Counted from the stretch's first letter, positions 1 to 10,019 are shown. The stretch: 64,000 bases of DNA from Ariolimax columbianus (GCA_036924085.1 JAVGWX010000006.1:41364246-41428245); one strand, 5' to 3'. The notes: a model not told the origin generated them from the sequence alone. A program made the numbers and translations.

Positions 1-50
1 CCCGGTAGCGCTTGCTTTTTTTTAATAACGGTTCAATCCAGTAGAAGTAT

Positions 51-245
51 GACGAGTCCCACCCCATCTGTGTAGACGTGCGTCCACATGGATTGAGGAT
101 AAAGGTCTCCACTATACCGAGTCCCACCCCATCTGTGTAGACGTGCGTCCACATGGATTGAGGATAGAGGTCTCCACTATACCGAGTCCCACCCCTTCTG
201 TGTAGACGTGCGTCCACATGGATTGAGGATAGAGGTCTCCACTAT
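51..245. repeat. 65-bp tandem repeat, three copies
   Basis: Three near-identical units begin at about 61, 126 and 191, each containing GTAGACGTGCGTCCACATGG. The copies differ by only a few bases, so the triplication looks recent. Confidence 0.9.
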
Positions 246-775
246 GCTTTTGGGTTTTTTCTCACAATTGAAGGGTCTGATCCTTTCACCTTTCTGGCGA
301 TACCTGGTATTTCGCTTCCACCGTGAAGTTCGGCTGTTGGTCTGTATTTTCATATACTTGTATCATTTCCCATGTCGTTGGACATTTTGATATCGTCTCA
401 CTGTTAATTGTTTTAAAGGCTTTTGATAGATGATTGAAGCTTGTTCTTTTTGTGAGGTTTTTGTTAATTCATTGACTTTTCACTGACGATACATAAAAAC
501 AATACATGTTATTTTTAATTTTCCATAGATAAACCACTCTATCACAAACTATTCTGAAAGCATCACTGAAGAACTGCGACATTGACACTGGTGGTTGGGA
601 GAACATTGCTGCTGATCCCTCGGCCTAGCGTAGTCAAATCTCCCCTAGCACGCACATGTGCAGCAGACAAGAATCACCGAAAGAAGAGTTGCCTCCGCTT
701 GACGGTCAGACAGTGCTTCTCTGCCCTTAATTTGACAGACGCTTTTAGTCTCGGATAGGTTTGGCTTGGCTTGGA

Positions 776-1124
776 TTCGTTCGTTCTCAATCGTCCGCTA
801 CCAAACCCTGAAAGGGCTTAAGTAGCAGCATGTAGTCCAGAGAACGGAATGCGTTGTGTCGTAGTTTACAGCTTGACTGCGATATTTGAACCTTTCGATC
901 CAACACATCCGACTTCAACAAGCATTTTTTGAGTACCGGGTTAGCATTCCTTTTTCGATCCCTTCTCCTTAGCCAGTCTGCCCTGCTGCAGACTATTATC
1001 CAGGATCACCGCGTGGAGGTGTAGACGTGTCTTGGCAGCTCTGGTTCGCTGGCCCTGACGCTAGCAGTCAGTTATGGGCCGCTGACCGCTGCAGCTCATG
1101 CGCTGCTCAGCATCTTGATCCCGG
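776..1124 (-). mobile_element. SINE-A ((GAA)n-type SINE), minus copy
   Basis: This is the reverse complement of the repeat at 41707-42060. Shared features are the 5' segment with CATGAGCTGCAG, the core TGAAGTCGGATGTGTTGGA (here slightly changed), the block around TTTACAGCTTGACTGCGATA, and the 3' end GATTGAGAACGAACGAA. The usual GAA tail is lost. The element carries no protein; it is one of at least six copies in the window. Confidence 0.8.
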
Positions 1125-1507
1125 ATTGGTTTGGTCAGCCACCTACGAACCCACTCTAGGATTGACAGATGACAATGTGGTCCTCTTCGGAAACGAAGGA
1201 CAATCAGCAACTCTGTTAATATTTTGAGGTTCTAAACCTTCTGACGTTGCTAATTATTAAAGTTTCAATGGGAGTAGGTGTGCAGAGTGCAAGTGAAGTG
1301 TCATGCACTATCAAGGCTACACATTACTATGTGACGTCAGTTTCTACATAGTGCTGGCAATTCACGAAGTTAGCTGTGGCTTCAACAATTCAGCAATTCA
1401 ATGGGAGCTAACAATGATATATTTAACTCTGCGCTGATTGCTTACATTATTTCCCTTGTTATAAATACATTTGGTACTGGCGGGTCAATAAATAAGACAA
1501 ACCTTCT

Positions 1508-1550
1508 CTCTCTCTCTCTCTCCTTCTCTCTCTCTCTCTCTGTCGCTCTT

Positions 1551-1576
<26 letters not shown>
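1508..1576. repeat. (TC)n microsatellite
   Basis: Almost pure CT dinucleotides with a few interruptions, followed by a short CA-rich stretch. The Ser/Leu or Arg/Glu reading frames across it are artefacts. Confidence 0.95.
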
Positions 1577-1582
<6 letters not shown>

Positions 1583-1716
1583 AACACACACCATCCACAC
1601 ACCAACTGACTCACCCACAGAAGTAATTAGGTTTTTACATTGTTGCTCATAACTTTGGCGTTCCATTAAGAAGTGCTTACTTGAGTTAAATTCATATTAA
1701 TATCTTATATCCTTAA

Positions 1717-1979
1717 CACGAGGGGACGGCGTGGCCTAGTGGTTTAGTGGCACGGCTCACGACCCGAAGGTGCTGGGTTCGATCCCCATCACAGCACTGG
1801 CCGTTACCCCGGGGAAGCAAACCCTTAGAAAATGCAGGAGGAAGCAGACCCTTACATAAAATGCGTGCTGAAGTCGGATGCACTGGGCCGACAGGCGCAA
1901 AATAAAAACCACAGTGCAACGCACACCACATTGGGGAATAAAGAAATAAGGCGAACGCAAAAAAAAAAAAAAAAAAAAA
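1717..1979 (+). mobile_element. tRNA-derived SINE (SINE-T), full copy
   Basis: A tRNA-like head carries a perfect pol III A box (TGGCCTAGTGG) and a near-consensus B box (GGTTCGATCCC). It is followed by a body and an A-rich tail at 1958-1979. Two further plus-strand copies lie at 22574 and 53946. The body contains CTGAAGTCGGATG, a core shared with SINE-A. A SINE of this type would be transcribed by RNA polymerase III and mobilised by a LINE reverse transcriptase. Confidence 0.9.
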
Positions 1980-2013
1980 TCCTTAACAGGGCCGTACACA
2001 ATATTGTACTTAC

Positions 2014-2164
2014 GCTTAAGCATCTTGACAGCAACAACTGTGTTTCCCTCCTGTCCTCGTAGCATGAAGGCTAGAGCTCTTACAACTTGACCAAACTCGC
2101 CCTCTCCGATCACGTGTTCTAACGCCAGATATTGTCTTGGGAACTCCCATCTATTATCCACCTG
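2014..2164 (-). CDS. RET: RET receptor tyrosine kinase: exon for kinase N-lobe
   Basis: This exon of 151 nt encodes the start of the cytoplasmic kinase of RET, the receptor that signals with GDNF-family ligands and co-receptors in vertebrates. The translation contains [11 protein letters not shown], the glycine-rich loop GEGEFG and VAVKMLK with the ATP-binding lysine, matching the start of the vertebrate RET kinase. Acceptor TTTCAACAG and donor GTAAGT are consensus. It starts in phase 0, matching the end of the transmembrane exon at 14076, and ends one base into a codon, as I recall for the human exon in this position. The upstream intron of about 11.9 kb holds the rDNA-LINE block. The remaining kinase exons lie beyond the left edge. 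Confidence 0.93.
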
Positions 2165-2573
2165 CTGTTGAAACAAATACACAATTATTTTTGTAAATGG
2201 TTGGCGAATAATCTTCCATTTAAAAAAGCAGGGGCAATAATTAATTACAATTACAGATAATGTGGTAACGGGTTGAGAATTGGCATAGCTGTTAATGCGC
2301 TTTCCACTGGCAGCTTAGGGATCGTTAATAGGTTATGACATGCACAAGATACGCAGCTGTATAATAAGTTCATTATCTTCTTTAAAAATGAACAGTGCTA
2401 GAGTGTTTTCTTATTGGGCTAAGTATGTGACAGATACTTGGAACAGAATCATTCCCACAGCGGTAGCATGTGAAAGACAATTAGTAGTACGGATAACTCT
2501 CTTGGAGAAGAAAACACTTCAGCTTATTAATTTTAACAACTATCTACCATTCACATAGAACAGAAGTTCGTTG
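2165..2573. other. RET intron, no recognisable feature
   Basis: AT-rich sequence between the kinase exon and the 19-bp minisatellite. I see no repeat, coding potential or RNA gene here. Confidence 0.6.
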
Positions 2574-3031
2574 GATGTGGAGGACATTGTTGGGTGTGGA
2601 GGACATTGTTGGGTGTGGAGGACATTGTTGGGTGTGGAGGACAATGTTGAGTGTGGAGGACATTGTTGAGTGTGGAGGACATTGTTGGGTGTGGAGGACA
2701 TTGTTGAGTGTGAAGGACATTGTTGGGTGTCGATGACATTGTTGGGTGTGAAGGACATTGTTGAGTGTGGAGGACATTGTTGGGTGTGGAGGACATTGTT
2801 GGGTGTGGATGACATTGTTGGGTGTGGAGGACATTGTTGGGTGTGGAGGACATTGTTGAGTGTGGAGGACATTGTTTAGTGTGGAGGACATTGTTGGGTG
2901 TGGATGACATTGTTGGGTGTGGAGGACATTGTTGGGTGTGGAGGACATTGTTGGGTGTGGAGGACATTGTTGGGTGTGGAGGACATTGTTGGGTGTGGAG
3001 AACATTGTTGAGTGTGGAGGACATTGTTTGG
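2574..3031. repeat. 19-bp minisatellite
   Basis: About 24 tandem copies of a unit containing GTGGAGGACATTGTTGGGT, with recurring G/A variants. The unit length is not a multiple of three but all frames stay largely open, giving long spurious ORFs on both strands. Confidence 0.95.
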
Positions 3032-3574
3032 AGAAGTTTGCTGAGTTTCGAGAAGTTTATTTAGTTTGGAGAAACGTTCAGAGTTTTCAGAAGCGTGCTC
3101 AGTTTGGATAAGTTTTATGCGTTTGGGTACATTTTCTAAAAACAAAGAAGCTGGTTTTGTTTGGATACGACAGCTGCATTTGTAAAAGTTTGCTGAGTTT
3201 GGAGAAGTTTGCTGTGTTTCGAGAGATTTTATGTTTTGAAAAGTTTGTTTCATTTGGAAAAGTAAATTATGTTAAGTTCGTTGAGTTTGGATACATTTGC
3301 TGAGTTTGGAGAAATTTGGACGAGTTTGCGGAATTTGGAGAAGCTTGCTGAGTAAGGCCAGCTGAGTAAGGCCTACTGAGTAAGGCCTACTGAATTTTGT
3401 GAAGTTTTCAGTGTTAGAATAACCTTTTGAGTTTGTAATAGAATTTTGGGTTTGGAGTAGTATTTTTGGGTTTGACGCAGCATTTCAGTGTTTGAGGTAG
3501 CATTCAAAGGTTTGAAGTAGTCTGTACTGTTTGAAGTAACATTTTGCGTTTTTTGTAGATTATGGGTATCGTGC
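3032..3574. repeat. Degenerate GT/AG-rich tandem repeats
   Basis: Loose repetition of GTTTGGAGAAGTTTGCTGAG-like words linking the 19-bp array to the 22-bp array to the right. Units are strongly diverged, so this may be the decayed edge of either array. Confidence 0.6.
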
Positions 3575-4458
3575 AGTTTCTTGCTTTGGAGTAGCCTTTT
3601 GGGTTTGGTGGAGCCTTTTAGGGTTTGGAGTAGTCTTTCTGAGTTTGGTGGAGCCTTTTAGGGTTTGGAGTAGTCTTTCTCGGTTTGGTGGAGCGTTTTA
3701 GGGTTTGGAGTAGTCTTTCTGGGTTTGGTGGAGCCTTTTAGGGTTTGGAGTAGTCTTTCTCGGTTTGGTGGAGCGTTTTAGGGTTTGGAGTAGTCTTTCT
3801 GGGTCTGGTGGAGCCTTTCAGTGTTTGGAGTAGTCTTTCTGGGTTTGAAGCAGTAGCCTTTTGGGTTTGATGTAGCTTGTTTGATTTCACGTAGTAGCCT
3901 TTTATATTTGGAGCAGCCATTTGGGTTTGGAGTGGTAGCGTTTTTTGTAGGATTCAGTATTTGGGTCTGATGTATCCTTTTGGGGTTGGAGTAGCCATTA
4001 GGTTTTGGAGTAGCCTTTTGGATTTGAAGTAAACTTTTGGATTTGGTGCAGCTTTATGGGGTTGCGGTAGCTTTTCGGTTTTTGAGTAGTAGCCTTTTGA
4101 GTTTGAAGTAGCAACATTTTGTGTTTTAAGAAGTGGTTTTTATTTTTTAGTTTGTAGTAGTATCATTTATTGGTTTGAAGTTGTCAAGTTGTTGCCTTTT
4201 TGGGTTTGATGTAATAGCTGTTTGGTTTTGGTGTAGTAGCCTTTTGGGTTTGAAGTAGTAGCCTTTTGGGTTTGAAGTAGTAGCCTTTTGGGTTTGGAGG
4301 AGACTTTTGGGTTTGAAGTAGTAGCCTTTTGGGTTTGAAGTAGTAGCCTTTTGGGTTTGGAGGAGACTTTTGGGTTTGGAGGAGACGTTTGGGTTTGAAG
4401 TAGTAGCCTTTTGGGTTTGGAGGTGACTTTTGGGTTTGAAGTAGTAGCCTTTTGGGTT
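3575..4458. repeat. 22/23-bp minisatellite M1, left arm
   Basis: Tandem units of the type GTTTGGAGTAGTAGCCTTTT and GGTTTGAAGTAGTAGCC, interleaved with shorter GGTTTGGAGGAGACTTTTG units. Homogeneity rises towards the right, where the array abuts the LINE tail. The same units in the same orientation resume at 11816, beyond the rDNA-LINE block. Confidence 0.9.
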
Positions 4459-7400
4459 TCTTCTTCTTCTTCTGCGTACACAGTCAGACAGTAACCATTA
4501 TTTTCTCGAAAAAAGCGGCGGTCATCCTGAGACTCTCGCCACTACCATAGAGCTTGTCTTGCAGTTCCACTGGCAATGGCCACATCTGCTCTCTCTGATC
4601 CTCGTATGTCGGGCAGTTCTGCAGCAGATGTTCAGTGGTCATTTTACCAGTACCGCACGGGCATTCGTCGGTACACCCTATCTTCAATTTGTTGAAGAGG
4701 TGGTACCTCAGTCTGTTGTGGCCAGTGCGAAGTCTGAAGACAACGACCTGCTCTCTTCGGTTCAACTGGTAATAGGCATCGTTTTTGGTGTAACCAGTAT
4801 GTTCGGTTTCCCATTTGGACATGTACCTGGCTTTGATAAGCCGTTTTGACTCTTCGTACGTCATACTGGTATCTATTTGTGGTAGCCTTGCACCTTCTTT
4901 TGCCAGTCTGTCTGCCTCCTCGTTGCCTTGGATGTTGCAGTGTGACGGAACCCACTGTACCACTACCCTTTTTGGTGCGGACTGTTGGCACAGTTTGCAG
5001 AGTGCTGCTCTTAAGTCATTAAGCTCAGTGTTTTTCTGGCTTTTTAGCGCTGTGACTACTTCGAGAGCATCTGTCAGCAGGACTATATGGCTCTCATTTT
5101 CACTGTGTGTTACCATTTCTTCCACTGCCGCCCTCAGTGCCTCTGCCTCTGCTCTGAAATTGCTCGTGTACTTACCAGTAGCGAATGACAGTGTTATTTT
5201 TCTGCCATTTGGTAGGTTCAGGAATGCTCCTGCCCCTCCGTTCTGTGTAGTGTTTGTTACAGAGCCGTCGGTGTATGCATGGGTCCAGTCCATGCTTGGG
5301 TAGCTTTTCGTTATGAAGCTTAGGGTAGTATCTCTCCTTTCTTTTTCGGTCTGGCAGTTTTTGTTTGCAATGCCTGGTATATTTTCTACCACCTCTGGAA
5401 ATATATCCTGCCTCCAAGTAGGTTTTCGTACAGTAGTGATGGGTTTTGGTGTTGTTAGTGCGTTTATGGGATCTTCGTGCATCTTTGCTTTGGCTATTTC
5501 TGCAAAGTTTCTCCGCTTTAGTTTCCCAGTTCCCAAATTGTTTAGCCTCTGGTACATTGGATGGTCCGTCAGTCTTCGGAGTTTCTCTGACTGCAGCTGG
5601 GCTCTGCAGTCTCTTCTGTCGGTCATGGATTGCAGTTTTGTAATCTTTTCAAGTTCTACAATTGGCGTTGACTTCATGCCACCAGTTATGATTCTCATAG
5701 CTTGGTTTTGAAGTTTGTTAACTTTGTCGAAGTTCGCCTTCGCTGCTGTTGTCCAAGCCGCGATGCCATACTCGAGAACTGGTCTCACTCTTCCAGTGTA
5801 CAGTTTCTTTAGTATGCCTTCATCTGCTCCCCAGCTTGTGCCAGCAAGTTTCCTCATGATCGCCATTCTTTCTCTGGCTTTCATTCGGTTTCTCTCAATC
5901 TGACTTTTCCATGTCATGCGCCGATCAAATGTGACTCCCAGATAGGTTGGGTTGTCGTTTGGCTGCAGGATTTTGCCATTTAGGCTTAGTTTGGTACTTT
6001 GGGGTTTTAATGAGAGCGAGAATATTGTGCACGTGGTTTTCTCCTCGTTTATTTTGACCAGCCATGAGTTCGCCCACTCTTCCAGCGATGTTAGGGCCGT
6101 TTGCATCCGATTTCTTGCTATGGTGAGATTCTTTTCAGAGGTCCACATAGCCAGATCGTCTGCAAACATTGAGCTATGGACTCTTCTTGGTATATTCTCT
6201 GTAATATCGTTTATATATACCAGGAAGAGTGTGGGTGACAGTACTCCCCCTTGGGGTACTCCCTGCTCGAGTGTCACCTTTTTGCTCATCTGCCCTTGTA
6301 CTTGGACTCTGGCCGTTCTTTGTTTGAGGTAGTGGTTGATCCACTTGTACATCTTCCCACAAACATCACTTCTTCTTAGCTTGACTCTAAGTCCATCCTT
6401 CCAGACTTTGTCAAATGCCTTTTCCAGATCCACCCAAACAGCTACTGTGTGTTTCTGTGCCTGGTAGGCATCTTCTATCTCCTGGGCTATGAGGATGACC
6501 TGGTCCTCAGTGGATCTGTGCTGTCTAAAGCCGGCTTGCTGTGGAATTAGTATTCGTTTTTCTTCCAGATGCCACATCAGTCTGGTGTTTATCATCCGTT
6601 CCATCAGCTTGCCGACACAGCTCAGTAGGCTTATGGGCCTGTATCCATTCGGATCTGTTTTGTCCTTTCCTGTTTTTGGTACTGGTACCAGTATTGCATC
6701 TTTCCATGCCTGGGGTACAATACCCCTTTTCCAGCTTTGGTTCAGGACTGACAGTAGTTTTTCCTTCGCTGTTTGGCCCAGCCCCATCAGCATTTCGTTT
6801 GTTATCCCGTCTTTTCCGGGAGATTTCCTTCTCTTTAGTGTTCTCATAGCCTCTTCCATTTCGCGCATTGTTAGTTTGGCCATCATGTGCTCTTCAGGAG
6901 CCGTATTTTTGTTTTCGTGCCCCTTTAGCTCTTCGCTAATGTCTGTATGCTTATCTGCAGGGACCTCGATGTGGTTTGCTCTGGCATAGTGATCGACAAA
7001 GGCGTTTGCGGCTTTCTTACCTGTGATCAAGTTCTCGCCTTGCTTGATAGTTATTTGTTTATTTGACGGGGTTTCGTCGTTCATGGCTCTGACTAGCTTC
7101 CATAGCTTGTTCCCTTCTTTGTCCAGGTTTAAACTTTCCGTTTTATTTTTCCAACTTTCTCTTGCTGTTTGCTTGAGAGTGTGTTTGTACTTCGCCGCGG
7201 CGGCTTTGAGGGCGATGTTTGCCTGCACGGATTTTTCTCGTTCTGCCATGTTTCTAGCATTTGTTACTGCATCTTCCACTTTCTGTAACTCATCATTCCA
7301 GTAGGGCTTATAGTTTTTCCTAGCTCCTCTTGGGATGGTTTCAGTGGCGGCTTGCATTATTGCCTTGCTTAGGCTCTCTACCATGGGCTTCATTTTGGTG

Positions 7401-8295
7401 TTTCGTGTGTTGATGGTTTCACACAGCCCATCTGTCAGGATTGCAAATCTGTCCCAGTCGGCTCGTTTGTAATTCCAACGTGGGAGCGGTTTTGTTTCCT
7501 GTGGGCCTACTTCCATGTCAATGGTTAGCCTGATCGGCCTGTGGTCGCTACCTGCCAGTTGGTTTAGCACCTGGCGGTCTATTTTATAGTGTATGTCCTG
7601 TGTGGAGAAGGCCAAATCTGGAGTCGAGGTGGTATGCCATGTTCTTGAATAGAAGCTAGGGCTATCCTCCGGCCTATTGATTAGGGAGAGATTTGCATCT
7701 ATCTCCCAATCTTCCACTTCGTCACCTCTGCTGTCTGTGTCAGAGTATCCCCATCTCTCCGAGTGGCTGTTGAAATCTCCAACCACTATGCAGTTGGAGT
7801 CTCTGACCTCCATACTCGAGAGCGATAGGTCTCTGTTTGGTGGTCCGTACAGATTGAAAATGCGGAGCTTCGTCTCTTGAGCCATTATGTCAACTCCTAC
7901 AATTTCTGCTTGTCCGGTGTGATTGACAGGTACCGCGCTACTCGGTATGCTGTTTCTGGTCAGTATCAGGACCCCTCCTTTGTGGCCTTCTCTATCTAGA
8001 CGGAAAGTCTGGTAACCTCTGATTGAGAATTTATGGTTATTGTTGAGGTGCGTTTCCTGGATACATGCCACGTCAATCTTACCTTCATGCAGGTGATGTG
8101 TTAGGGAAAGTTTTTTGTTAATGACTCCCTCCGCATTCCACTGTAATATTCTGAGGGTCTTGAAGTTTTGGCCAATAGTCGTTTCCCCATAGCCATGTGC
8201 CTTGACTCCACGACACATGGGTGGGTGACCACCAGTAGCCAAGGGTGGGCCCCTTCGAGGCGTGGGGCCCGGCGCTATCGCTGCCTGGCGGGTCT
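4459..8295 (-). mobile_element. Nimb/I-like non-LTR retrotransposon (LINE-1a), long copy
   Basis: Boundaries come from comparison with the second copy at 33663-37497. Homology starts at GCCAGGCAGCGA (minus strand, near 8295) and ends with a 12-nt 3' UTR that is close to a palindrome, then a (GAA/AAG)n tail at 4459-4474. A single ORF carries endonuclease, reverse transcriptase, RNase H and a C-terminal zinc-binding motif. No separate gag-like ORF1 is present. Clade assignment rests on the domain order and is inference. Confidence 0.9.
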
Positions 8296-8392
8296 CCTCA
8301 GGATGAGCGCCATACGTTTTTCGAATAGGTTGTGCTGCCATCATACTGTGATTTACGTTGCACTGTTTTGTTAGGCTTGCGGCCCCGTGCAT
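4484..8392 (-). CDS. LINE ORF2-like polyprotein: endonuclease, reverse transcriptase, RNase H
   Basis: An uninterrupted frame of 1302 residues. An APE-like endonuclease occupies about 80-290, with LQWNAEG near 83, QETHL near 112, GDFNSH near 205 and SDHRP near 282. The reverse transcriptase shows DLEKAFD near 655, GVPQGGVLSP at 711 and the catalytic FADD at 743-746. RNase H shows YTDGS at 1040-1044 and the conserved H/E/D around 1151-1161. A Cys/His cluster lies at 1240-1260. It would nick target DNA and copy its own RNA in the nucleus. The first 32 residues lie outside the region shared with the second copy, so the true start is uncertain. The protein looks catalytically intact. Confidence 0.9.
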   Translation of the reverse strand: MHGAASLTKQCNVNHSMMAAQPIRKTYGAHPEETRQAAIAPGPTPRRGPPLATGGHPPMCRGVKAHGYGETTIGQNFKTLRILQWNAEGVINKKLSLTHHLHEGKIDVACIQETHLNNNHKFSIRGYQTFRLDREGHKGGVLILTRNSIPSSAVPVNHTGQAEIVGVDIMAQETKLRIFNLYGPPNRDLSLSSMEVRDSNCIVVGDFNSHSERWGYSDTDSRGDEVEDWEIDANLSLINRPEDSPSFYSRTWHTTSTPDLAFSTQDIHYKIDRQVLNQLAGSDHRPIRLTIDMEVGPQETKPLPRWNYKRADWDRFAILTDGLCETINTRNTKMKPMVESLSKAIMQAATETIPRGARKNYKPYWNDELQKVEDAVTNARNMAEREKSVQANIALKAAAAKYKHTLKQTARESWKNKTESLNLDKEGNKLWKLVRAMNDETPSNKQITIKQGENLITGKKAANAFVDHYARANHIEVPADKHTDISEELKGHENKNTAPEEHMMAKLTMREMEEAMRTLKRRKSPGKDGITNEMLMGLGQTAKEKLLSVLNQSWKRGIVPQAWKDAILVPVPKTGKDKTDPNGYRPISLLSCVGKLMERMINTRLMWHLEEKRILIPQQAGFRQHRSTEDQVILIAQEIEDAYQAQKHTVAVWVDLEKAFDKVWKDGLRVKLRRSDVCGKMYKWINHYLKQRTARVQVQGQMSKKVTLEQGVPQGGVLSPTLFLVYINDITENIPRRVHSSMFADDLAMWTSEKNLTIARNRMQTALTSLEEWANSWLVKINEEKTTCTIFSLSLKPQSTKLSLNGKILQPNDNPTYLGVTFDRRMTWKSQIERNRMKARERMAIMRKLAGTSWGADEGILKKLYTGRVRPVLEYGIAAWTTAAKANFDKVNKLQNQAMRIITGGMKSTPIVELEKITKLQSMTDRRDCRAQLQSEKLRRLTDHPMYQRLNNLGTGKLKRRNFAEIAKAKMHEDPINALTTPKPITTVRKPTWRQDIFPEVVENIPGIANKNCQTEKERRDTTLSFITKSYPSMDWTHAYTDGSVTNTTQNGGAGAFLNLPNGRKITLSFATGKYTSNFRAEAEALRAAVEEMVTHSENESHIVLLTDALEVVTALKSQKNTELNDLRAALCKLCQQSAPKRVVVQWVPSHCNIQGNEEADRLAKEGARLPQIDTSMTYEESKRLIKARYMSKWETEHTGYTKNDAYYQLNRREQVVVFRLRTGHNRLRYHLFNKLKIGCTDECPCGTGKMTTEHLLQNCPTYEDQREQMWPLPVELQDKLYGSGESLRMTAAFFEKIMVTV

Positions 8393-8914
8393 CCGATTTC
8401 AACAGGCGTTTCTGTAGGGATGCCCTCCTTAGCCTTTGGCTGTCCCCAGCCTATCTGCAAGGCAGCAGTTGTTTACGATCAGAGTTTTCTCTCCTATGGA
8501 AGTTGTCTTACCAGACTATCGAGTCTTCACTACTCGTGTCTATAGGGTGCAATGATGGTATGTGATATATGAGATGGACTGGTTTACCCGGAAGAGAGGC
8601 AGTCCAGTGTGTCTGTATCCCAGGATCGTCACGTCCTGCCAGAAACGTAGCATTTGCATGTGAGTGGGGTATCTCTTTTTCCCTTTATTTTCTTGGCTTC
8701 TATGCAGGGATGGTACGCCTAGCATTCCCCGCCACCTGGGGTGTTGACACAGTGGGGCAGGTGTGCAATGTCCGCTGGTCTGCATCTCTTCTGCGTCCAG
8801 CATGATAGTTATGGCTGATAACGTACAGAGGTAGATATCGTAACCGGAGTGCATTTAGCCAGAGGACAAGCCTGGTAATGTCACAGAGATGTTGATCGCC
8901 TGGTGTGCGGACAA
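8296..8914. other. Spacer between LINE 5' end and 28S-like 3' end
   Basis: No protein or RNA match is recognised. By position, downstream of a 28S-like 3' end on the minus strand, it may be diverged rDNA 3' spacer; this is inference from context only. There are short ORFs on both strands without family resemblance. Confidence 0.4.
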
Positions 8915-9377
8915 CTCTCATGGTCAGTGGTTGAGTCTTGACAGTTCACAGTGTGGTGGCTGCTCTACTGTTTTCGACACCCCGACCAGGTTCTAAGTCT
9001 TTGGTTGGTGTTTTTCGCACCCCATCGCCGTATAGGGTGAGTATCAAGCAGTTTTCCGCCCGCTTTGATTTGCGGGCGGCAAGGACCTCTTACTGTGGCT
9101 CTACCTGATAGGGCTGGGGCGCAAGCCCCAGGTCCCGAGCATGTAGGAGCCTCCCATTGCAGTGGTGCTGAGATTTTGGGCGGGATTGCGGCTTTCAAGG
9201 GTTCGGCCGTAATCCCCCACATGGTAGCCTCGCGCCCTTGGCTTATCAGCCTGGTACGTGAACCAAAGTGTCTGCGGCTCCTCTCGATTTGAGCTGGTTT
9301 TCCGTAGCAACGCCCTGTCATTTGTAGGGTAAAACTGACCTGTCTTCAGATCTATTTCCAGCACCCGTTCACTATTT
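8915..9377 (-). pseudogene. Strongly diverged 28S rRNA 3' end
   Basis: Read on the minus strand, this follows the last several hundred nucleotides of animal 28S rRNA in order: GTCAGTTTTACCCTAC (9328 region), the GAGAGGAGCCGCAG segment equivalent to the GAGAGGAACCGCAG after the sarcin-ricin stem, GGCTACCATGTGGGGGATTA, AATCCCGCCC, and near the end CTGGTCGGGGTGTCG and AGTAGAGCAGCC. Many substitutions and small indels occur even in universally conserved helices. It therefore cannot be a working ribosomal RNA and is best read as an old rDNA-derived pseudogene. Confidence 0.8.
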
Positions 9378-9490
9378 TGTCAGACGAATTTATTGAGGGC
9401 TTTTGTTTGTCAATGACCAGGTATTTGAAATCTGCAGAGTTAAACACGATTTCCGTAGCGTTCTTTCATTTGAGCTGACTTGTCGTCCGT

Positions 9491-9907
9491 GAGTCTAATA
9501 CCAGCGTACGTTCATTATTAGACCCAAACGGCAGTGCTCTCAATTTGTCAGTTGTTCTACAGTATTGTTGTGTTCAGTCAAATTAAGCCGCAGGTTCCAC
9601 ACCTGGTGGTGCCCTTCCGTCAATTCCCTTAGCGAGACAATCAAGTTTCTTAAAGGGTAGCCCCAAAGATTTTCGAGGGTCTAATTCCAGCACATGTTCT
9701 CTATTAGACCCCACTAAGGTGTACTTTTTGATAGTCATTCTGCAGTATTGGCGTGGTAAGTTAACTTAGGTCTCAGGCTCCACTCCTGATAGTGCTCTTC
9801 CGTCAATTCCTTTATCAAACACTGGATGCAGACAAAACCGAGCCACAGGGGACATAACCCCAGATTTCTGGGGGTCTAAGTCCAGCACCAGTTCCATATT
9901 AGACTCC
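9491..9907 (-). repeat. Chimeric 18S/28S-derived tandem units
   Basis: On the minus strand, short 28S-like segments (9871-9907, 9677-9712, 9491-9525; type TCTAATA-GAAC-GCTGG-TTAGAC) alternate with 18S-like segments (9751-9816, 9569-9630; GGAATTGACGGAAG and CCTGCGGCTTAATTTGACT). A linker containing AGAAATCTGGGG or AAAATCTTTGGGG follows two of the 28S segments. Spacing is roughly 180-195 bp. The 18S part copies exactly the segment at which the long 18S fragment is truncated, and the 28S part is the segment that begins the 28S-like pseudogene. Confidence 0.75.
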
Positions 9908-9945
9908 AGAAGAGTGGTCTCGGCATGTCAATCATTTCAGTGTTG

Positions 9946-9970
9946 CCCGTGTTGAGTCAAATTAAGCCGC

Positions 9971-10019
<49 letters not shown>

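Larger units (their letters stand above)
1..2013 (-). other. RET intron 3' of the kinase N-lobe exon
   Basis: This is intron sequence downstream of the RET exon ending at 2014, inferred from the consensus donor there. It holds a 65-bp tandem repeat, a minus-strand SINE, a TC microsatellite and a plus-strand tRNA-SINE, listed separately. Nothing recognisable was seen at 246-775 or 1125-1505. Confidence 0.7.

Noticed and set aside
2540..3253. Long minus-strand ORFs with SSTPNNVLHTQQCPPH-type repeats
   Set aside because: Translation of the 19-bp minisatellite in several overlapping frames; no gene.
4815..5303. Plus-strand ORFs across 4559-8374 opposite the LINE
   Set aside because: Antisense shadows of the LINE reading frame without independent family resemblance.
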